Positions 1-8,228 of a stretch of DNA of 64,000 nt are shown here, piece after piece. The stretch comes from Gracilibacillus boraciitolerans JCM 21714 (GTDB lineage: Bacteria > Bacillota > Bacilli > Bacillales > Amphibacillaceae): assembly GCF_000521485.1 (NCBI RefSeq), contig NZ_BAVS01000010.1, positions 31,666-95,665 of the forward strand, in the 5' to 3' direction. A program made the translations under genes and the position numbers. Position 1 is the first letter of the stretch; each line of letters starts with the position of its first letter. The notes beneath the pieces were generated by a model. The model saw only the letters and a program-made list of their open reading frames with translations. It ran no database searches and was not told where the DNA came from.

Positions 1-2
1 AC

Positions 3-2235
3 TTTATTTCGATGAAAGAGCAATATGAGATCCGACAAGTGATTAAAAAAGAAGTTGGTAAACAGCAATTAGATGAATTATCTCCAATTGATTTTGATAC
101 TTTTGGCTATGCATTAACGGTTTTTAAAAATGACGAAGACATTCGTGACTATTTAAAAAATGAATTTATTACGAGTAAAAAGAGACCGATGAAGAATCTA
201 GCTAATAATCGTTATGACGATGAACTTATTGAAGCATTATTAAAATTGTCTTTTTCTAAATTTAGTCATTTGTCGCTAAAGGCACTTGATAAAATATTAC
301 CTTTCATGGAACAAGGGAAATATTATACAGAGGCTATAACAAATGCAGGCTATAATCTGCAAGAAAAGAGAGATTTACCTAAACAAAGACTATTACCGGT
401 TATTCCTGAAGATGAAATACGTAATCCTGTTGTAATGAGAGCGCTAACGCAGACAAGAAAAGTACTAAATAGCATGATAAAAAAATATGGTTCTCCTCAT
501 CATCTTTATATTGAATTAGCGCGTGAAATGGGTAGAAATCATAAAGATCGCAGGGATATTGAAAAGGCATTTAATCATAACCGAGCAATAAATGAAGAGG
601 CAAAGAAAGAAATTAGTAATTTAATGCCAGGGAAATCAGATATTACAGGTCATGATATTCTAAAGATGAAATTATGGCAAGAACAAAGAGAACGTTGTAT
701 GTATTCGCGGCAACCAATTACAACAGATCGGTTATTAGAACCAGGTTATGTTCAAGTAGATCATATCATTCCTTATAGTAGAAGTTTTAATGATAGTAAT
801 CATAACAAAGTGTTAGTGCTATCTGATCAAAATCAAGGCAAGAAAAACAAGACACCATATGAATGGTTTGGTTATGATGAGGATAGATGGAACGATTTTT
901 GCACATATGTGGATAATCTGCCTATTACCAGAAAGAAAAAACAACATTTAAAAAACAAATCATTTACAAGAACGGAAGAGGAATTTCGTGATCGTCACTT
1001 AAACGATACAAGGTATATCACCCGATTTTTGAAAAATTATATAGAAGAAACATTACATTTTGACAGTAAATCGAAGCAAAATGTTTATCCGGTCAATGGA
1101 GCTTACACAGCAGTATTACGGAAACGATGGGGGTTTTAATAAGGACCGAGATGAAAATAGTTTACATCATGCTTTGGATGCGGCGATCGTTGCGACTAGT
1201 AGACCGTCCCAGCAAAAAGTAAGTGAATATTTTAAACAACATGAAGAGATGTGTAAACAAGCACTAAAAAAAATGAATATTAGGTTTCCGACACCATGGA
1301 AAGGGTTTGTTCGTGAATTAAGAACCCGCTTGATTCAAGATCCTGAAAAAATGAAAGAGTTAGTGACCATTAACAATTTGTATGAAGATGATTCTAATTT
1401 TCGTGAGCAGGTAAAGCCGATTTTTCCATCGTGGATGCCTAAACGTTCTGTGAAAGGACAAATTCATGAGTCTACTTTGAGAAGTAATAAGGGCGAAACA
1501 GAAGAAGGGTATACACTTGCTGTCACGAAAACAAAACTAGAAAAAATCCCATTTGATAAGCAAACTGGACATTTTCCAATGTATCGTAAAGAAGATGATA
1601 TGAAAACATACAACGCTATTCGTGAGCGTTATTTAGAGTATGAAGGAAATGTGCAAAAGGCATTTGCAGAACCACTGTACAAACCGTCGAAAAATATAAG
1701 TAAAGCACCTATCATTCGATCCGTTAAGATTGAAGAGAAGAAAAGTCTTTATGTATCTGTGAAAGAAAGCGATAAGACAATAGCCTATAATGCAAGCATT
1801 GCTCGCACAGATGTTTATCAAGACGTGAATACGAAGAAGTATTATTTGTTGCCTGTTTATGTAGCAGATATAAAGCAGGGGGGGAATAGGCCTAATCGGT
1901 TTATTACAGCTTTAAAACCATATAAAAGTTGGATTCAGAAAGATGATCAACATCAATATCGATTTAGCTTGTTTCCTAATGATTTGGTTTATCTACAGCT
2001 AAAAAAGAGTAAAAAAACAAAAATTGCGAAGAACAAAACTGTGGACTGGCAAAAAGGCTATTTTTACTTTAAAGGAGTTGATAGTGCTACAGGAGCCATA
2101 TCAATCATAAAAAATGATCATAGTTTTAATGACAGAACAGGGGGGGTACAGTCTTTACTTGTTTTTGATAAATATAATATTACACCAATAGGCGATTTGC
2201 AAAAGGTGCAGAAGGAACTAGCTTATGGCTTATAG
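3..2235 (+). CDS. cas9: Cas9 endonuclease, type II-C, 5' end outside the window, one apparent frameshift
   Basis: RNA-guided DNA nuclease of a type II CRISPR system. The frame is open from base 3, so the N-terminal part lies upstream of the window. The RuvC-II motif IELAREM lies near 515-535. The HNH domain has VDHIIPYS (catalytic His codon 762-764) followed by the NKVLV block near 810. RuvC-III has HHALDA at 1165-1182. Downstream is the PAM-interacting region, ending in a block (TGGVQSLLVFDKYNI, about 2137-2181) typical of Bacillaceae type II-C Cas9. The frame breaks at the G5 run 1129-1133: with four G, the text reads RWGFNKDR, the family form. A G7 at 2140-2146 adds one Gly in frame. The stop overlaps the cas1 start, so translation is probably coupled. 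No csn2 or cas4 follows, supporting subtype II-C. I judge the gene intact apart from the homopolymer problem. Confidence 0.93.
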
Positions 2236-3131
2236 ACATATTGTCATACGCAATCCTGCTAAGTTATCTGTGAAAAATAAACAGTTAGTGATCAAACAAA
2301 ATGATAGTATACAAGTACCATTAGAGGATATTTGCACTCTAACAATTGAAGATCCAGCTATTACCCTAAACGGTGTTTTATTAAGCGAATGTGCAAAGAA
2401 TCATGTGGAGTTAATTGTTTGTGACCAAAAAAGAATTCCAAATGCTATTTTACAACCATTTCATCAGCATTCCAGACAAAGGGTCGTACTGGATATGCAA
2501 TATAGCTTGTCCAAGCCTTTTAAAAAAAGAATCTGGCAAAAGGTGGTGCAATCTAAAATAGAAAACCAGGCAAGATGCCTAGAGCTAGCCTATTTGTCAG
2601 TTCAAGCAGATACTCTTTATACAATGGCGAAACAAGTGGAGTCAGGTGATAGGACAAATAAAGAAGCTTATGCTGCCAAGTATTATTTCATAAAATTGTT
2701 TGGGGGGGAACATTTTACAAGAAGAAGAGATGATCCCCCAGAATATTGCTTTGAATTATGGATATAGTTTAATCAGATCATTAGTAGCAAGGGCACTTGT
2801 GCGTTATGGTTTTACACCTTCGCTTGGAATCTTTCATGATAGTCAAACGAACGCTTTTAATCTAGCAGATGACTTTATGGAACCGTTACGCCCTTTTGTA
2901 GATATTACGGTTGCTCATTATGTGAGGGAAGATTCTGAATGGAATAATAATATGAAAGAGAAATTGTTTAATGTACTAAGCTATAGTTCTTATTGGAAAG
3001 GTGAAAAACAAAGTATTACAAATGGAGTGGATTGGATGGTCAAAAGTTATGTAGCTGCATGCCGTAATGGTGATACTAATTTTCTGGTATTACCAGAGTT
3101 AAAATCCTTGGAAATGCATGCGTATGAGTAA
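2225..3131 (+). CDS. cas1: Cas1 integrase, type II, apparent frameshift at a C5 run
   Basis: Spacer-acquisition integrase that works with Cas2. It begins MAYRHIVIRNPAKL, the usual start of type II Cas1, and overlaps the cas9 stop by 11 bases. The frame changes at 2735-2739 (CCCCC); with four C the text reads DDPQNIALNYGYSLIRS, a conserved catalytic-core block of Cas1 that includes the Asn-Tyr-Gly element. A G7 run at 2702-2708 gives LFGGEHF where the family has a single Gly. The C-terminal part includes FHDSQTNAFNLADDFMEP, carrying the conserved His and the Asp-rich metal-binding segment. Total length without the errors is about 300 residues, normal for the family. The gene overlaps cas2 downstream. 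Confidence 0.93.
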
Positions 3132-3444
3132 GTTTATGAGAATTCTAGTATTTTTCGACTTGCCGGTAGTTTCCAAGCGTGAAAGAAAAGCATATACGAA
3201 GTTTCGGAGATTTTTATTAAATGATGGTTATGTAATGCTTCAATATTCTGTTTATTACCGAATCTGTAATGGCGAAGAGGCAGTTCAAAAACATATGAAA
3301 CGACTGCACCAAAATATACCTCCTGTAAATGGAGCAATAAGAACATTGAAAGTTACAGAAAAACAATTTGAGAAGATGGGTATACTTCTTGGGAAAGCAT
3401 CTCCTAACGAAAATATAGATTCAAAAATAACAGATTTTTTCTAA
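3118..3444 (+). CDS. cas2: Cas2 endoribonuclease, type II
   Basis: Small partner of Cas1 in the adaptation complex. The protein begins MRMSKFMRILVFFDLPV: the first beta strand ends in the conserved Asp of Cas2, followed by a ferredoxin-like fold with the RRFLLNDGYVMLQYSVY helix-strand segment. Length is 108 residues, standard for type II Cas2. The start overlaps the end of cas1; Met codons at 3124 and 3136 are alternative starts. No G/C tract problem is present. The gene ends the cas operon, and a strong terminator follows at once. Confidence 0.93.
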   Translation: MRMSKFMRILVFFDLPVVSKRERKAYTKFRRFLLNDGYVMLQYSVYYRICNGEEAVQKHMKRLHQNIPPVNGAIRTLKVTEKQFEKMGILLGKASPNENIDSKITDFF

Positions 3445-3474
3445 AAAAAGCTTGCAGATGCAGGCTTTTTTATT
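3443..3474 (+). terminator. Rho-independent terminator after cas2
   Basis: A-rich arm plus GCTTGCA pairs with TGCAGGC plus a T-run, with one G-T wobble and a short loop. It begins at the cas2 stop codon and should end the cas9-cas1-cas2 transcript. Confidence 0.85.
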
Positions 3475-3557
3475 GAAACTTTAAATTTTTTATTAAGAAA
3501 AGTAAAAGTATTTCAGTTTTTGAAATAATTAAAATGGTTTTTAGAAAAGGAAAATGC

Positions 3558-3589
3558 CGTAACCCCCCCTTGATATAAAAGGGGTTACG
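3558..3589. other. Hairpin with unequal C7 and G4 arms
   Basis: CGTAACCCC pairs with GGGGTTACG across an AT-rich loop. One arm has seven C (3563-3569), the other only four G (3581-3584), so three C are unpaired. A perfect palindrome would need C4. The hairpin sits between cas2 and the CRISPR remnant. It could be part of an RNA such as a tracrRNA or a terminator, but no anti-repeat is visible beside it. Confidence 0.55.
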
Positions 3590-3597
3590 AGGGAAAT

Positions 3598-3683
3598 ATC
3601 ATATCATACCAAGATTTACAGGGGGGGAACTATGGCTTTGTCAGTAGAGTTTCTGCAATACATAGTAAAATCATATCATACCA
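3598..3683 (-). CRISPR. CRISPR remnant: one repeat, one 33-nt spacer, one truncated repeat
   Basis: Read on the minus strand, 3636-3598 gives GCCATAGTTCC, a C-run, then TGTAAATCTTGG and TATGATATGAT. This closely matches the 36-nt repeats of Bacillaceae type II-C systems (GTCATAGTTCCCC...ATATGAT), from memory. The run is seven C here but four in the family; with four, the unit is 36 nt, as expected. The first 14 bases of the unit on the plus strand (ATCATATCATACCA) recur at 3670-3683, after which similarity stops, so this is a truncated repeat. The spacer is 3637-3669. The array lies just downstream of cas2 in the opposite direction. Its small size suggests a decayed or collapsed array. Confidence 0.8.
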
Positions 3684-3770
3684 GGAGTTAAAACTATAAT
3701 AACAGGATAATTATCTTTAATAGAGCAAGATTATACACTACATCTAAAAAATGAGTATAAAATTTTAAAT

Positions 3771-3812
3771 AATGTATATACATATAGTATACACTACTCT
3801 GTGGAGGTGATA
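3771..3812 (+). promoter_or_regulatory. Leader and ribosome site of mazEF
   Basis: AT-rich, partly palindromic DNA (GTATATACATATAGTATAC) is followed by ACTCTGTGGAGGTGAT. Inverted symmetry before a mazEF operon is typical of a MazE/MazEF autorepression site (inference). A very similar leader precedes hsdR at 4575-4611. Confidence 0.45.
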
Positions 3813-3850
3813 TAATGGAGACAAATAATAAGAAGAAAGGAGATGCAGAA

Positions 3851-4095
3851 ATGACGACAAAAGTTCAAAAATGGGGGGGAAATAGTTTAGCCATTCGAAT
3901 ACCAAAACAAGTTGCAAGTGAATTTGACTTGGATAAGGGTTCAGATCTTGAAATAGAAATTTTAGATAATGCGATCAAATTAACTCCGACAAAAAGGAAA
4001 CCAACACTAGAAGAAATGATGTCTAAAATAACACCTGAAAACCAACATGAACCTATTGATTGGGGGGGAAACCGGAGGGTAAAGAACTATGGTGA
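3851..4095 (+). CDS. mazE: MazE-type antitoxin, AbrB-like DNA-binding fold, apparent frameshift near the end
   Basis: Antitoxin that binds MazF and represses its own operon. The start chosen is ATG 3851, eight bases after AAAGGAG; an upstream in-frame ATG at 3815 is less likely. The N-terminus reads VQKW, then Gly, then NSLAIRIPK, the SpoVT/AbrB signature; the G7 at 3873-3879 gives two Gly where MazE has one. A second G7 (4062-4068) shifts the frame: with five G, the end becomes DWGKPEGKELW and stop at 4093-4095, the standard MazE tail, with the stop overlapping the mazF ATG. As written, the frame runs on to 4108 instead. Confidence 0.88.
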
Positions 4096-4426
4096 AATAT
4101 ATACCTAAAAAAGGGGGGATATTGTATTCATGAATTTTAATCCCCCCCAATTCGGACATGAACAAGCTGGCCATAGACCGGCTATAGTTATATCGTCGCA
4201 AATATTTAATAAAGGTACATTTTTGTTTGCTTGCCCTATTACAAAGCAAGAAAAAGGATATCCATTTGAAGTAAAGCTACCAAGGAAGCTTTCTGTTCAA
4301 GGAGTTATTTTAGCAGATCAACTTAGAAGTTTAGATTGGCGACCTCGTAACCTTACCTTCAAATGTGAAGCCCCAGTTGAAATTATAGAAGAATGTTCTC
4401 ATATTATAAATGAAATTTTAAAATAA
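4089..4426 (+). CDS. mazF: MazF-type mRNA interferase toxin, apparent frameshift
   Basis: Sequence-specific endoribonuclease toxin. ATG 4089 overlaps the mazE stop. The protein should start MVKYIPKKGDIVFMNFNP, but the G6 run 4113-4118 must be four G for this frame; the written run shifts it by two. The C7 at 4142-4148 gives NPPQFGHEQAGHRPAIV where the family has NPQ.GHEQAGHRP, so three extra bases. GHEQAGHRPA is the highly conserved substrate-binding block. The remainder (PITKQEKGYPFEV, DQLRSLDWR) also fits the PemK/MazF family. Length is about 110 residues. The pair lies between two CRISPR repeat sequences. Confidence 0.9.
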
Positions 4427-4476
4427 TGTAATTGAATCACATCCTATTATTTTACTTTTTTATTATAAAATGTTAA

Positions 4477-4514
4477 ATACATATCATAAGGCTATATAGG
4501 GGGGGAACTATGGC
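4477..4514 (-). repeat. Solitary degenerate CRISPR-like repeat downstream of mazF
   Basis: The plus strand carries ACATATCATAAGGC, TATATA, a G7 and AACTATGGC. It aligns with the repeat at 3598-3636: CATATCATA and GGGGAACTATGGC are shared, with differences in the middle. The shared part again has seven G where the family repeat has four. No second copy is adjacent, so it is a lone relic or a diverged repeat. An anti-repeat of tracrRNA is possible, but no tracr-like hairpins or terminator follow on the plus strand. Confidence 0.6.
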
Positions 4515-4574
4515 TTCATAACATATATATATGCAGATTACAAGCACTTCCCAAAACAAGGATTATCCATTAAA

Positions 4575-4611
4575 ATAATACATATATACTATTACTCTGT
4601 GCGGAGGGATC
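4575..4611 (+). promoter_or_regulatory. Leader and ribosome site of hsdR, similar to the mazE leader
   Basis: ATACATATATACTATT, ACTCTGTG and CGGAGGGATC precede the ATG at 4612. The ACTCTGTG word followed by GGAGG, and the AT-rich upstream part, match the leader at 3771-3812. Confidence 0.4.
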
Positions 4612-6012
4612 ATGATGACAAAAAGTAATTTTTACTTTCTAGAAGACAGATGGCCGCCCTTGGTAAATTCCGTTTGTTTGCGGAAACAATGACAAAATAC
4701 ATATTAGCGTTTGAAGAAGTGGACGAGCCATATGGCATGAGCCAAGTGGATCGACTCCGTTTACTATATCAGGAACAGGTTTTATCACGTTCTATCAATG
4801 AGTTATTTCAAATGATCAGAATGTCTGGAAACAAAGCAACACATGAAGCATTATATGGAACAGTTGAAGAAGCTAAGATAATTCATCGAACCGCCTATCA
4901 ATTAGCCACATGGTATATGGAAGTGTATGGAGATTGGAATTTTGAAGTGCCCCCCCCTATCAAGACCCAGAAGATTCTCAATTGATTTCTTCAGAAGAAG
5001 TTAATGAGCTTACCCAACAATATGAAGAAAAGTTAGAGGCAATCGAACAAGAACTTGCAAAAATTCGCAAGCAGCAAACGACAGTGGAAGCGGATTCTAA
5101 ACAAAAAAGAACACAAACTGCCTATACACTAGCTGCCAAATTAGAGCAGACCGAAAAACAAACGAGGAAATATATTGATCAACAACTCGCGCTTGCAAAT
5201 TGGAAAGTGGACACTGAAACGATTCGTTATGCAAAAGGGGCTCGTCCGAAACATGGGGAAAATAAAGCGATAGCCGAGTGGCCGTTAAAAGGTCGTTATG
5301 CGGATTATGCATTATTTATTGGCATGAAATTAATCGGAATAATTGAGGCGAAAAAGGAAAGCAAAGATGTTTATTCTACGGTATCCCAAGCAAAGGACTA
5401 TGCAAAGCTAGTCGTTCAAAAAGGTGAGGAAGAAATTTTTGAGCCATGGGGAGATTGTTTTGTGCCGTTTCTCTTTGCCACGAATGGTAGACCCTATCAT
5501 AAGCAACTGGTACTGGTAAAACGAGAATGGCAATTGGTTTAATTTACCGGTTGATTAAATCCGGCAGATTCAACCGAGTGCTTTTCTTGGTTGACCGTAA
5601 AGCATTGGGAGAACAAGCGGAAGCCGCCTTTAAAGATAGCAAAATTGAAAAAGAAGAAACTTTTTACCAAATATATAACCTGCAAACATTAGAGGATAAG
5701 GTACCGGAGAAGGAAACAAAGGTACAAATCGCAACCGTCCAAGGGATGTTAAAGCGTTTATTTTCTACTGATGAGAAATCTAAATTAACGATTGATCAAT
5801 ATGATTGTATTATCGTCGATGAAGCGCACCGAGGATATACCCTGGATCGTGAAATGAGTGAGTTTGAAATGAAATTCCGCGATCATCAGGATTATGTCAG
5901 TAAATATCGCCAAGTATTAGAGTTTTTTGATGCGGTAAAAATAGGATTGACGGCAACACCTGCATTACATACAAGAGAAATATTTGGGGGGGATCCCGTC
6001 TACAATTATTCC
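4612..6012 (+). pseudogene. hsdR: Type I restriction enzyme R subunit, broken by internal deletions
   Basis: HsdR is the ATP-dependent translocase/nuclease of type I restriction. ATG 4612 starts TKSNFYFLEDRWP, the usual N-terminus, but the text then jumps to LGKFRLFAETMTKYIL (from 4656), so about 15-20 codons seem lost. A C8 run at 4950-4957 changes frame; with six C it reads EVPPYQDPEDSQL. The nuclease part follows, with GARPKHGENKAIAEWPLKG and IGIIEAKKE (the PD-ExK-like core). Near 5504, NGRPYHK joins directly to ATGTGKTRMAIGL (Walker A), removing roughly 100 residues. The DEAH motif (IIVDEAHRGY) and GLTATPALHTREIFG follow, with a G7 at 5986-5992. At about 6011, PVYNYSY passes into HsdS sequence. 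The helicase C-terminal half is absent. Confidence 0.8.
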
Positions 6013-6932
6013 TACTCTTTGAAAAAATTGATCAAGCACAACGGTTGATTAAAGAAGTGAAGGATTCACTGGAAGCAAGAAGAGCTAGTGTCCATTCAAA
6101 AGCATTTAATGGAGAGTTGACTGCAAATTGGAGGATGCGAAACACTTATGGTGAAAATGTCGATACATGGATCTCAACTTTTAGAGAGAATAAAAAGAAA
6201 CGAAAATTTAAAAATCAATTAGATGAAAGTATCTTAAACAACTTATTTGTCTTACCTAAGGAGTGGCGGTGGATACGGCTTAACGAATTAATTAATGCTT
6301 CAACATACGGAACATCAGCTAAGGCAAATGATGATCATTCTGGCGTACCTGTTCTAAGAATGGGAAATATAGTAGATGGGTCTATTAAATTCACAAATCT
6401 GAAGTATTTACCTCAAGGACATGGAGATATAGAAAAATTAGATTTGGAAAAAAATGATTTACTCTTTAATCGTACAAATAGTTATGAATTAGTGGGTAAA
6501 ACGGCAAGAATTGATAACGAATTTGAGAATGATGTAACCTTTGCATCGTATCTTATTCGAGTAAGATTAGTAGAAAAGGATATATTTGCTCCCTATGTTA
6601 CTGAATATATTAATAGCCACATAGGCAGAAGAATTTTGTTATCGATGGTAACGCAACAGGTGGGTCAAGCTAATATTAACTCTCAAAAATTAGCTTCGTT
6701 ACCAATACCTGTTCCCCCTAAAAAAGAGTTAATAGTTATTTCTAATTATCTAAGTTCTTTAAAAGAGAAAGAAAATCGATTAAAAGAAATTATGAATTTA
6801 GAAAAAGGTACAGCCCAATTAAAACAATCTATACTCAACAAAGCCTTCCGCGGTGAGCTTGGTACAAATGATCCTTCTGAGGAAAGTGCGTTACAATTAT
6901 TGAAGGAAGTGTTACAAGCAAAGGTTATTTAA
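6012..6932 (+). pseudogene. hsdS: Type I restriction specificity subunit, 5' part missing
   Basis: HsdS recognises the DNA target. The frame enters at LLFEKIDQAQRLIKEVKDS (6015 onward), the central conserved coiled coil of HsdS, with HSKAFNGELTANWR. A complete second target-recognition domain follows (LPKEWRWIRLNELI..., PIPVPPKKELIVISNYL), then the C-terminal conserved repeat (LKQSILNKAFRGELGTNDP). The first recognition domain is lost, and hsdS directly continues the hsdR text. The usual hsdM between or beside them is absent. The simplest reading is one large deletion joining hsdR to hsdS, biological or in the assembly. Confidence 0.82.
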
Positions 6933-6964
6933 TCTCACTCTTAAAGACAAAGGAGCTCGAAATC

Positions 6965-7858
6965 ATGAGAGAATTAATTGAGAAAATTAGTTTTATTGAA
7001 AAAGGCAAATTTCCAAAAAAGGAATTAGAAGAAATCATAGCAAATAAGGAAGAAGCGATTCCTGAGTTATTACAAGTTATTGATCAATTTATAGATGATC
7101 CCAGTATTACTTCGGATAATCAAAACTATTTCGGGCATCTTTATGCATTCTATCTACTTTCTCAATTTAGGGAACAAGCATTGTTTCCTAAATTTATGCA
7201 AACATTACATTGGTCAGAAGATGAATTAAATTGGACTTTAGGCGATTTCCTTACAGAAGGTAGTGGTAGAGTACTAGCTTCCGTTTATAATGGTGATCTA
7301 GATGCGCTAAAGGAATTGTTAGAAAATGAAAATGCCTATGAGTTTGCAAGAGGTCAGGCAATATCTGCAATAACGATACTAGTACTGCAAGAGCAGTTGG
7401 ATCGAGAAGAAATTTCAGCCTATTACCGTCAACTATTAAAAAGTAAGAGGATGACATCCTATTTATATGCAGATCTAATTGCTTCTGCATGTGATTTGCA
7501 TTTGGAAGAATTAGTTCCAGATATTCAATGGGCCTATGAAGAAGGGTTAGTAGATTCTGGCGTAATTGATTTAAGTGATGTAAAAGCTGAAATGGCAGAA
7601 GCTGAAACGGCAAAATTAGAGTATAGCAAAAGCGATATACATAATAAATACATTGATAATACCATTGAAGAATTACAAGGGTGGTATATCTTTAACAAAC
7701 ACAAAACTACAAAGGCGAAGTTACCCAAAATACCTAAAAAGAGTTTGAAAATTCCCTCAGGAAATAAACCAATTGTTAAAAATCAAAAAATTGGTCGCAA
7801 TGATCCATGTACTTGTGGTAGTGGGAAAAAATATAAAAAATGCTGCGGGGTATCTTAA
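6965..7858 (+). CDS. DUF1186-like protein with C-terminal SEC-C zinc motif
   Basis: A 297-residue soluble, helix-rich protein. The first 220 residues ([21 protein letters not shown]...) resemble the DUF1186 family of helical repeats. The last 22 residues, [18 protein letters not shown], are a textbook SEC-C motif binding zinc, as found at the SecA C-terminus. SEC-C proteins often accompany restriction or toxin genes, but its function is unknown. Start ATG 6965 follows AAAGGAGCTCG. It lies 32 bases after hsdS and could be co-transcribed. Confidence 0.8.
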   Translation: MRELIEKISFIEKGKFPKKELEEIIANKEEAIPELLQVIDQFIDDPSITSDNQNYFGHLYAFYLLSQFREQALFPKFMQTLHWSEDELNWTLGDFLTEGSGRVLASVYNGDLDALKELLENENAYEFARGQAISAITILVLQEQLDREEISAYYRQLLKSKRMTSYLYADLIASACDLHLEELVPDIQWAYEEGLVDSGVIDLSDVKAEMAEAETAKLEYSKSDIHNKYIDNTIEELQGWYIFNKHKTTKAKLPKIPKKSLKIPSGNKPIVKNQKIGRNDPCTCGSGKKYKKCCGVS

Positions 7859-8023
7859 ACTAGGGTCTGATTAATGTTCCAGAGATCTACCTTCTATAGT
7901 AACATAATCATGCTATAATTATGTTTAAAAATATAAAGGAATAAATAACGAAAGAAAACAAGAAGTGATTATTATGCGAATACTATAGGGGGGGAAAAGA
8001 GAATATCAAAATCTTATTTAATG

Positions 8024-8064
8024 TAAAACAAGTCGGTCATTCATTCTTTGACCGACTTGTTTTA
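8024..8064. terminator. Bidirectional terminator between convergent units
   Basis: TAAAACAAGTCGGTCA pairs with TGACCGACTTGTTTTA around an eight-base loop, with A and T runs on both sides. It serves the plus-strand SEC-C side and the minus-strand genes beyond 8080. Confidence 0.85.
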
Positions 8065-8079
8065 TATTCACTTAAGCTT

Positions 8080-8228
8080 TTATTCCATTTTTCCTGGATA
8101 ATCACAATACTCAATAATCGTTCCTTCTGTATCAGCAGGATTTAAATAAATTAAGCGTCTGCCATGTTTATTAACTCGTCGGGTATTTTCCATCACACGG
8201 ATACCTTTTTCTTCTAAATCAGTCCTCA
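8080..8228 (-). pseudogene. C-terminal fragment of a VOC-fold (glyoxalase/epimerase-like) protein
   Basis: Minus-strand codons ending at the stop 8082-8080 read DLEEKGIRVMENTRRVNKHG, then RRLIYLNPADTEGTIIEYCDYP. The glycine-rich turn, YLNP and terminal IIEYCDYPGK resemble the last strands of methylmalonyl-CoA epimerase or glyoxalase family proteins. Only about 45 residues remain; upstream the frame closes at once and runs into the end of the opuB-like gene. The N-terminal two thirds are missing, so this is a deletion relic or an assembly join. Confidence 0.55.

Noticed and set aside
1129..1133. Programmed ribosomal frameshifting in cas9, cas1, pncB and others
   Set aside because: No slippery heptamer with a downstream stimulator is evident and too many unrelated genes are affected at plain G/C runs.
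3637..3812. Spacer matching the mazE promoter (CreTA-like guide)
   Set aside because: By eye only a short word (ACTCT) is shared at a useful position; not enough to claim complementarity.
4477..4514. tracrRNA anti-repeat
   Set aside because: It is similar to the repeat's reverse complement, but no tracr hairpins or terminator follow on the plus strand to 4600.
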